This document shows, piece after piece, positions 56,482-64,000 of a stretch of 64,000 nucleotides of DNA (positions within the stretch are counted from its first letter, which is position 1; each line of letters opens with the position of its first letter). A model generated the notes under the pieces. That model had not been told where the DNA came from, ran no database searches, and was given only the letters and a program-made list of their open reading frames with translations. The stretch is from Cryptomeria japonica (taxonomy: Eukaryota; Streptophyta; Pinopsida; Cupressales; Cupressaceae): positions 606,163,673 to 606,227,672 of the forward strand of contig NC_081408.1 of the NCBI RefSeq assembly GCF_030272615.1, in the 5' to 3' direction. Both the position numbers and the translations under genes were made by a program.

Positions 56482-57960
56482 TTAGGTCTCTATTGGAGGG
56501 GAAGAAACCCCCAATTTTTCTCTGAAGTACTCAAATCATTCTTAAGGAAAAGGTTTAGTGATGATGTCTCCAATCTGCTCTTTAGTGTTCACATAAACTA
56601 GTTTGACTTCATTTACTTCTACCTTCTCCTTCAAAAAGTTATACTTAATAGATATGTGTTTTGTCTTAGAATGAAATACCGGATTCTTTGATAAATCAAT
56701 AGCTACAGAGTTATCATAGTGAATAACTATCAGTTCATTACAATCCACCTTTATATCCTTCAACATTTTCTTCATCCATAGAACTTGTGTATAGTTACTA
56801 GCAACAACAACATACTCAACTTCAACATTAGATAAAGAGGTGCATGACTGCTTTTTGTTGATCCATGAAACAAGTTTCTTTCCAAGAAAGAAAGTTCCAC
56901 CAGATGTGCTCTTCCGGTCATCAACATTTCCAACCCAATCTGCATATGTATATGCACATAATGTAAAGTCATCATTTTTATGATACCACAAACCATATTT
57001 AGTTGTTCCCTGCAAATACCTAAAAATCCTTTTCATCGCACTATCATGATTTTGTCTAGGATCACTCTGATATGCTAATACAATACAAACCATATTCATT
57101 ATATCCAGTCTAGCTTGAGTTAGATATAACAAACCACCAATCATAGACTTGTACCTTGTAGGATTTACCAGTGCAGATGCATCTTTCTTTGTCAATTTCT
57201 CACTTCTAACCATCAGAGTACTAACTGGTTTAGAATTTTCCATATGAAATTTCTTTAACAGCTCTCTAGCATACTTAGTTTGACTGATGAAAATACCTTT
57301 ATTAGTCTTAGTAATCTGCAAGCCTAAGAAAGATCTCACCTCCCCAATCATAGACATCTCAAATTCATTCTTCATATTTGTTAGAGAATTCCATACACAA
57401 CTTATCTTCACCTCCAAAAATGATATCATCAACAAAGACCTCAATAATCAGTATGTCATCATCACTGATCTTATAATATAAATTACTATTAGAATTACCT
57501 TTAGTACAATCAAGCTTCAAAAGATATTTATCCAGTCTTGCATACCAAGCTCTAGGGGCTTGTTTTAATCCATATAAAAGCTTTCTTTAACTTGCAAACC
57601 ATGTTTTTGTCACCTAGAAGTGAAAATCCATAAGGTTTCTCAATGTAAACTTCCTCTTCAAGATCTCCATTCAAAAATGCACACTTAACATCCATCTGAT
57701 AAACCTTGTAGTTCTTATGTGAAACATAAGCAAGAAATAATAACACAACTTCAATCCTAGCTACCAGTGCAAAGGTTTCACCATAATCAATTCCTTCCTT
57801 ATGAGAATATCCTTTAGAAACCAATCTAGCTTTATTCCTCACAACTTGTCCATCCTCATTCAATTTATTCCTAAAAATCCATTTAGCTCCAATAACATTC
57901 TTATTTTTAGGCCAAGGAACTAAAGTCCATGTGTTATTCTTTTTTATTCGATCTAATTAT
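56482..57960 (-). pseudogene. pol: Copia RT and RNase H (element F)
   Basis: Starts at the [13 protein letters not shown] block near 57930 and ends at TAA 56482-56484. RT has [37 protein letters not shown] and, near 57430, FVDD with both catalytic Asp retained, unlike H and E. A frameshift near 57590 and another near 57400 split the frame. RNase H (56542-57180) has the TYADWVGNVDDRKSTSG, SLSNVEVEYVV and HISIKYNFLKEKVEV blocks. Two stops (TAA and TGA) fall in the C-terminal tail. Confidence 0.92.
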
Positions 57961-59220
57961 TCTTCCATAGCTTTCATCCAATATTCATCTTTACAAGCTT
58001 CAATTACTGATGCTAGTTCAACTTGAGAAATAAAACATACCTCATCAACTGCCAACCTTCTTCTTGTCATCACTCCTTTATTTTTGTCTCGAATGATTTG
58101 ATCTTCTGAATGATTCAACCTTACACACCTAGGAGTCTTCTGATTTTGAGTTCATTTGTTCCGATCTTTAGTTCCTATTGAATTTTTTGATACTGCTAGA
58201 GTAATTGGTTCAACAGTTTGTTATGGTGTAGGTGCTACCAATTCAGTTATGATCATTTCCACTGCCTGTTATGCTCATCCACTTAGACATTTGTGCTCTC
58301 CACAATTCTCTACAATCTTTTGTTATAACATGTATATGCTTTTGTTTCATTAGAATAACTAAGAAATATTCCCTCATCACTTCTAGGATCAAAGTTTCAA
58401 ATGGAATCATCTCTTTTGATATATAATTTACTACCAAAGATTCTGAAATACTTAACTATCGGTGTATGACCAAACCATAACTCATAAGGTGTCTTACTGG
58501 TATCTCCTTTGATATGAGCTCTATTGAATGTGTATACCGCTGTGCTTACAGGTTCTCTCTAGTAGACATGAGGCAGATTAGCTTCCATCATCATAGTTTT
58601 AGTTGTATCCAAGATAGTTATGCTCTTCCTTTCCCCAACTCCATTCTATTGAGGTGTCTAGGTTGTAGAAAACTGTCTCCTTATCCCATTGTTCTTACAA
58701 TAGCTGTTAAATTTACTAGATGTGAATTCTCAACCCTGATCTAACCTTAAGTACTTAATCTTCAATCCTATCTCTGTCTCGACTTTAGCTTTAATGTTTT
58801 TAAAAATTTCAAATGCTTCAGACTTCTCCCTTAGAAAAGTAACCCACATCATTCTAGAATAATCATCAATGATTAGCATGAAATATCTATCAGCTTGAAA
58901 AATTTTGATTCTAGTAGGACCACATAAATAGTATGAATCAAATCAATAAAATCATTATATTTGTCTTGTATACTCTTAAAATAAGTTTTGATTTGCTTTC
59001 CCATTTGACATTCCTTACATACCAGATTATAGGGCTTTACAATCTTAGGTATATCTCTAACTGCCTTAGTAGAACTGATCTTCACAATGCAATCAAAATT
59101 CACACGACACAACCTCTTATACCATAGCCAACTCTCATTAATTTGTGAAATCAAACATGTCTTCTCACCGGAGTTCAAATGAAAGATATTACCTTTAGTG
59201 TAAGTCCCTTATCTACTAAC
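57961..59220 (-). pseudogene. pol: Copia integrase and pre-integrase region (element F)
   Basis: Minus-strand homologue of H integrase. It has the pre-integrase WLWYKRLC and CKECQMGK ligands (58990-59130), LIIDDYSRMMWVTF near 58850, the central LDQG block where a stop replaces Gly before EF, GVGERK for the third catalytic residue, and FDPRSDEGIFLSYS near 58350-58390. At least six premature stops and a frameshift after CKECQMGK are seen. The HTD motif with the first catalytic Asp is altered. Confidence 0.85.
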
Positions 59221-59560
59221 TATCCTACACTCAAAATATTATGCCTTAAACCTTCAACATAATAAAAATTATCAATGTTATGCTAATAGTCCAATAATAT
59301 TATTCCTCTTCCCTTGATCATGAATACTTTGTCATCACCAAAGCTAACCAGAACCCTATCAAATTTTTGCATAGATAGGAACTTCCTTTTATCTCCAGTC
59401 ATATGATGTGAACATCCACTGCCAATTACCTCTTCATCCTTGTCTTCAATTTTAGTAGCAAGGGCCATATCTTCAGGTACCAGATCATCTTCCTTGATAG
59501 CCAAAAATACCCATTCCTTTTCATTGCCGGATCCACTAGAAAAATATTATGCCGGTTCTT
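59221..59560 (-). pseudogene. pol: Copia protease (element F)
   Basis: A 73-codon open piece (59283-59504) holds the GCSHHMTGDKRKFL and VSFGDDKV blocks. The active site reads Gly-Ser-Gly where H has Asp-Ser-Gly, so catalysis is lost. Confidence 0.85.
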
Positions 59561-60373
59561 CATTAGAATCAGTCAGACCTTCCTCATCCACATAGTAACT
59601 TGATTTGTCTTTGTATTTACTTTACTTATGTTTTTTTTGATAATCATGATTAGGCCTAAAATATCTTCTATCTCTTTCTTCAAATCTTGAATTCCTTTCA
59701 AGACATCTAGATGCAAAATGACTCTTCTTATTACATGCAAAGCATTTAAAAGATGATCATCCTTCATACTTACTTCATCTCGGTCCTTTAGGTACTCTTC
59801 TAGCAAATAACACTTCAAATTGCTCAAACTCTTCATATTCTTTCTTCATATCCTCTAATTCCTTTGCATATAAATATTTCTAATCACTCTTGTTGGTCGA
59901 TGATGTAGATGCATGAAAAGTAGGTTTCAGATTTAACAACTCCAGAGGATCCAAATTCTTCAAGCTCAAAAGCAGATAATTTACCAACCAAGGTATCCCT
60001 ATTAACAAAGGTGTTTTCCATAGTTATCAACTCATTAATTGCAGTATAATTCATCTGATAAGATGGTGGTAAATATCTTAGTAAACTATTTCATCTTTGC
60101 TCAGAGATCCACCACCACATTGAATTCCCAAAACAATCTCATTAACTCTCTCCATAAAAGAAGTAATCCTTTAATCTTCTTCCATCTTCAGGTTCTCATA
60201 CCTCACCTAGTAACCATCAAGTTTAGCAATTTAAAGATTAGGGTCACCTTCCTTTAGAGTCTCCAATTTTTCCCATATAGCCTTTGCAGTTGATTTGTCA
60301 GTTAGTCCGATTATTTGCTGATTAGAAAGTGCACACAAAAGGGATTCTCTATCTTGGCAAATGCACACTCCAA
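59561..60373 (-). pseudogene. gag: Copia gag (element F), truncated
   Basis: Minus-strand homologue of H gag. From the junction with G: a RESLLCALSNQQIIGLTD-like block, AKAIWEKLETL, VRYENLKMEED, FMERVNEIVLGIQC, then NTFVNRDTLVGKLSAFELEEFG and a single altered knuckle region near 59700. It confirms that H lost only its insertion site sequence, because F has no LTR at the position where H gag is split. Several stops. Confidence 0.88.
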
Positions 60374-61109
60374 TGAGAAATTATAGGCGATTGAAGGTTT
60401 TGTCATTGATGGCAACCTTGCAATCATATGATACCGACAAGACAATTTATCGGCACACAAAACATTGGCAGTGAAAGAAAGGATACCGGCACCCAAGCCG
60501 ACAAGAATTTTATTTCTAATATATTTTGTAATTAATTGTAAAATCATTGTAAGCCGACATGGCAAGTTGTAAGATGACTCATATATGTATGAGATCATTG
60601 TAGAAAATTTTGTAATAAGGTGATAGGCAAAATTATGCAGATCTAACATGCAAATTATAGGTTAAGGGTTTATGTATGAAGCAGAGCTAAAACCGGTACT
60701 CGATTTGGCATAGCAGATGCTAATTTGAAGTAGTAGAAGACATTGGATTTGTATAATCCATTTTTGCAAGTCAGTGTGACTTCCTTTGTAATTGAGTAGT
60801 AAGCTCTAGGCACTTGGCCTTCTTGCATGTGTAGGCCCCTATTGTAGTAGTAATATTCCCTTATTGGCTAGTAAGTGAATATTGTGGGTCACAAATCCCA
60901 CCGAGGTTTTTCCCACACTAGGTTTCCTCATTAAACTACTATGTTATGGTGTGCTCTTCATGTGGTTATTATTTTTCTTGTTTACTGCATTACTTTTGAT
61001 TTACTGGTACATAGAACTGATATTCTTTACATGTTTTAAATCAAGTAAATTCGTTAACCGGTTAGATAATAATTTGTCCCCCCTCTCACGATCTTTGGGA
61101 ATCCTAACA
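60374..61109 (+). repeat. Element G 5' LTR
   Basis: About 736 bp. The U3 start has TTTGTCATTGATGGCAACC, as in D and I; a GACTCATATATGTATGAG palindrome is near 60570-60590; the U5 end has CCCCCCTCTCACG. Confidence 0.75.
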
Positions 61110-61111
61110 AT

Positions 61112-61130
61112 TGGTATCAAAGTTTGGTCC
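61112..61130 (+). other. Element G primer binding site
   Basis: TGGTATCAAAGTTTGGTCC two bases after the LTR: the initiator tRNA-Met type with one G-to-A change. Confidence 0.85.
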
Positions 61131-61180
61131 TCTATTTTTAGAAGTCTAACAACTTGAGGAAGATCTTGACACCGGTAGAG

Positions 61181-62293
61181 ATGGAAAACTTGAAGAAACA
61201 ATTGGAAAAAGCTCTTTCAAACTATGATACAGAAAAGTTGAAGAATATCAAACTTGAAGATGATTTGAAGGCTGCTCAGGACATTATTCAAGCACTTTAA
61301 GAAAATCTTACCATTGCAAGAAATAGGAGAAGAGAACTTTGTGAAAAGATGCAGAATGAGAATGATGAAAAGGAAACTCTTAATGATCTGGTAAACAAGC
61401 TAAGACAAGAAAACAATACAAAAAAGAATGAGATGTAGGATATGCCTATGAGATTTTGTAAAGAAATTGAAGATAGAAAGAAAAATGAAGAAGAATTGAC
61501 TAGAAGACTAAATGATGTTGGAAATGAGAACACAAGACTTAGTCATGAAAATGATATGTTGAGGACAGATCTGATGCATACACAAAATGACTCAAATAAA
61601 CTCATGAGACAAAAAGGAATCTTGGAAAGAGAACTAGCTACTGCAAATCAACATAAGGAGAAATTCAAGAAAAGCTCAGAAGAACTTGGTGACATGATAA
61701 AGAATCAGAAACCTAATGGTGATACAAATGGGCTTGGCTTTGAAGTTGGTGAAAGCTCTGGTACTGCAAACACACATGATCATAGCAAACCAGTAAGACA
61801 ACCAAATGCTTATAAATTTAATGGCAAATGCTTTAATTGTAACAAGTATGGTCAAAGAGAAAATCAGTGTAGATCTAGAAATTATCATAACACTAATACA
61901 CCCACCAGTCAATGTTCTAAATGCAACAAAGTTGGTCATAATTCAGAAAATTGCAGAATGAATGTAAAATGTTATGTTTGTGGAAGATTTGGACATTTAT
62001 CTAATCAATGCAAAACACATATCGGCATAGGATATGGGAAAGCTATTCAGAAAAACAATGTGACTTGTTATGCCTGTAACAAGATTGGACACATTGCTAA
62101 ATTTTGTAGAAGCAAGACCTCACCGACAAATAACAAAGGTCCTAGTTTGAAAGGTAAAGTAAAGGTTGAAGAGGTAAAACAAGAATTCTCAAAACAATGG
62201 ATTAGAAAGTCAGATCAAAATATTGATGTGAATACTCCTCCACCGGTAGGATAGAGTAACACTCCACCGACAGGAGACACTTCATCTAACTGA
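61181..62293 (+). pseudogene. ORF1 of element G: coiled-coil protein with four zinc knuckles
   Basis: A single frame of 371 codons with three internal stops: TAA at 61298, TAG at 61436 and TAG at 62252. D shows Gln at the TAG positions. The first 190 residues are a long charged coiled coil (repeats of EN, KKNEE, LRQEN). Then come four CX2CX4HX4C positions at 61829-61870 (His is Gln), 61913-61954, 61970-62011 and 62066-62107; the last three have all zinc ligands. A Lys/Glu-rich tail ends with a PPPVG motif. Multiple knuckles suggest single-stranded nucleic acid binding. There is no capsid domain I recognise, so the Gag label is by position only. Confidence 0.88.
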
Positions 62294-62590
62294 AGGAAAA
62301 TCCTTTGAGGGTTTAGCAGCTAAGTGAAAAACATGCTATTATTCCCTTAGTTGATGGTAAGAAGTTTAAATTACTTCTATACCAGCAGATGAGTTAAGTT
62401 GTGACTTAACCGACAAGCATTAAATGTGCTAGATAGTGAAAATAACATTATAAAGCAAGTATTTTGGCTCCATTTTCATTCAACGAGCACTCAAACTTTT
62501 GAGAGCACGAAAATTTCCAAGCGAAGGCACCCTTAGCGAAGCAATTCATCAAGCAATCATTCCTTAAGGAAGTTAAAGGTATTTATAACC
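62294..62590 (+). promoter_or_regulatory. ORF1-ORF2 spacer of element G with conserved TATA block
   Basis: A 297-bp spacer. GTGACTTAACC and AAGCATTAAATG precede TATAAAGCA (62449-62457), 142 bases before the ORF2 ATG. A GAGCACTCAAAC...GAGCACGAAAAT segment follows. D has the same blocks in the same order. Confidence 0.6.
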
Positions 62591-64000
62591 ATGGCTTCTT
62601 CATCTACTCCTGAATTCATTGCAAACCCTACTATTGTTGATGTAGTTAAGCACCCTAGACCCGTCTTCAAACTGGTTCTCGAAATTGCTAAGAAAGATGA
62701 TAACATTGGTTCATTCTCTAAAATCCCTAAGGGAGTAGTTTATGCTGAAGACCCTAGAATGTATATACATTGTCATATAGAGGAATTGGGTGATGATGAA
62801 ATCAAAAACATGTATAAATCTGTAATTTGTGATGAATTCGGAAATGTCAAAACTGAACACAAGATAATAGAAACCCTATGTTTTACATAAATTCTTAGTA
62901 TCACAGATTTTCCCAAGGATATCATAAGAATTGTGCTAAGCAGGGTTCATGGTGAATTCTTTTGGTTAGACTCTATTCACAAGATTACTAAGGAAGCTGT
63001 CAAAGCTGTAATAGGGTTACCTTCCACCGATAACAGACCTGACAAAACCAAGAGAGTCTCAAATGACACAGTGATAGACCTAACTGGTGCAACATTTGAT
63101 AAGAGATCACTTAGGGTAAATGATGTAATGGATATCAATGTCAAATTTATCAGTATGATCTTAGGCTACAAAACTGCACATGCAAATAGGTTAAACTTGG
63201 TCTCTAGCCTATGCATTAAAAGTGTCTATGATATGGTAAAAGATAATACAAGAATAGATGTGTGTGAATGGCTTAAAGATGAACTGATTGATAATTTGGG
63301 AAAGATAAAGAAAGACAAAAAGGGAACATTCAGATTTGGAAACCTACTTGTTTGTCTGATGCTATACATAACCAAACAAGTACCCGGTATTGGTATTAAA
63401 TATTTTGGTTTTGAAATACCGGTAGGCAAACAATTGTTAGATTTACTGAACAACATGGGAGAGAATGAGGAAAAGAACATAAATGAGTATTTTCAGGCAT
63501 TGAAGGCTTGAATGAAACTTAGAGTTAGATTGTCACAAGCAATTGTGGACAAATATAAGGATGAAATCTATTTTGTAATAAAGAAGGATGAAATTTGGAT
63601 GGAAGCAGTTATTCCTAGGACCATCTGGGTAATTGAAATGGGGTATGAAACTAATGACAACATAATAGAAACTTATGCAAAATCCCTCCTAGAAGCTCCA
63701 AAGGAACCTAAAGAAAACATTTTTGGCAGTGCTGAAACAATAGAAAGCCAAATTCAATCAAGAAAAAGGGTTAAGAAGGTTGAGGCAACTGTTAGAAAAG
63801 GAACCCAACAGGCAAAAGCTATCAAGGAAGATGTATTAAGACAAACCGGTATTAAGGAGAGTGAACTAGAAGAACTTCAACCGGAAGTTCATTTGTCACT
63901 GGTTGCAACTTCCTTTGAGAGTGACGTACCGGCTAAATTCAAAAGAGTTGAAAGAAAGAGAAAAACTTCACCAGTACCCTAACCTTCTCCTAGAAAAACA
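62591..64000 (+). pseudogene. ORF2 of element G, N-terminal part of large unknown protein
   Basis: One frame from ATG 62591 to the window end, interrupted by TAA (62888), TGA (63509) and TAA (63980). The better preserved copy of ORF2: an EFIANP N-terminus; FSKIPKGVVYAEDPRMYIHC; then FFWLDSIHKITKEAVKAVIGLPS; RVNDVMDINVKFISMILGY; NRLNLVSSLCIKSVYDM; CEWLKDELIDNLGKI; GTFRFGNLLVCLMLYITKQVPG; and an IVDKYKDEIYFVIKKDEIWMEAV region with an IWVIEMGYE block. It is mostly helical and Lys/Glu-rich at the C-terminus. No nuclease, polymerase or protease motif is seen. The sequence continues outside the window; D indicates about 1,100 codons in all. Confidence 0.8.

Larger units (their letters stand above)
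54963..60373 (-). mobile_element. Element F: Ty1/copia element truncated by G
   Basis: A minus-strand copia element with 3' LTR 54963-56191 and PPT, then pol and gag in reverse order up to about 60373. There element G interrupts gag. Its 5' LTR must lie beyond the window. TTCTT at 54958-54962 is its probable target duplication. It is closely related to H across the polyprotein. Confidence 0.88.
60374..64000 (+). mobile_element. Element G: two-gene non-autonomous LTR element, 5' part
   Basis: A plus-strand relative of element D inserted in gag of F. The LTR (about 60374-61109) ends TCCTAACA and is followed by PBS, ORF1, spacer and ORF2, which runs off the window. The left LTR start is approximate because the end sequence has diverged. 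No RT or integrase is seen in the 3.6 kb visible; in D the whole interior lacks them. Confidence 0.85.

Overview
The window is nuclear DNA of a seed plant with a large, repeat-filled genome. I lean towards a gymnosperm or conifer-like genome, but that is only an impression. I found no host gene outside transposable elements, no rRNA or tRNA gene and no CRISPR array. Almost every base belongs to a nest of long-terminal-repeat (LTR) retrotransposons, labelled A to J here. Most can be delimited by TG...CA LTR ends, 5-bp target site duplications (TSDs), primer binding sites (PBS) and polypurine tracts (PPT).

Left part. Element I (+ strand, from beyond the left edge to 18118) is the host of A (136-7654, minus, TSD CTAAC) and H (8293-16515, plus, TSD TAGCA). 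H is a Ty1/copia element whose gag holds a solo LTR (9939-11434, TSD AAAGT). I ends with its 3' LTR at 17194-18118. J (18119-20675) is a decayed Ty3/gypsy gag-protease remnant that contains another solo LTR.

Middle and right. E is a minus-strand copia element with its 3' LTR at 20676-21670. Its RNase H is split by element C (22249-53922, minus). C is itself split by B (27979-44343, plus, TSD GAAGG) and D (45397-52105, minus, TSD GTTAT). E is broken again at 54962 by copia element F (minus), and F's gag is broken near 60374 by element G (plus), which runs off the right edge.

How the elements work. B is a 16.4-kb Tat-like Ty3/gypsy element: gag, protease, G-patch, RT, two RNase H domains and integrase lie in one frame broken by five stops. 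Downstream, in antisense, is a plant-mobile-domain gene with a predicted 807-bp intron. A and C are gag-plus-degenerate-protease elements with no polymerase. D, G and I look like a non-autonomous class that carries copia-type PBS and PPT signals but no RT or integrase in the sequence visible. They encode a coiled-coil protein with four zinc knuckles (ORF1) and a large protein I do not recognise (ORF2, about 1,100 codons). In D and G, ORF2 is preceded by a conserved TATA-containing block. These two-gene elements, and the antisense intron-bearing gene in B with its repeat arrays, are the best candidates for something undescribed.
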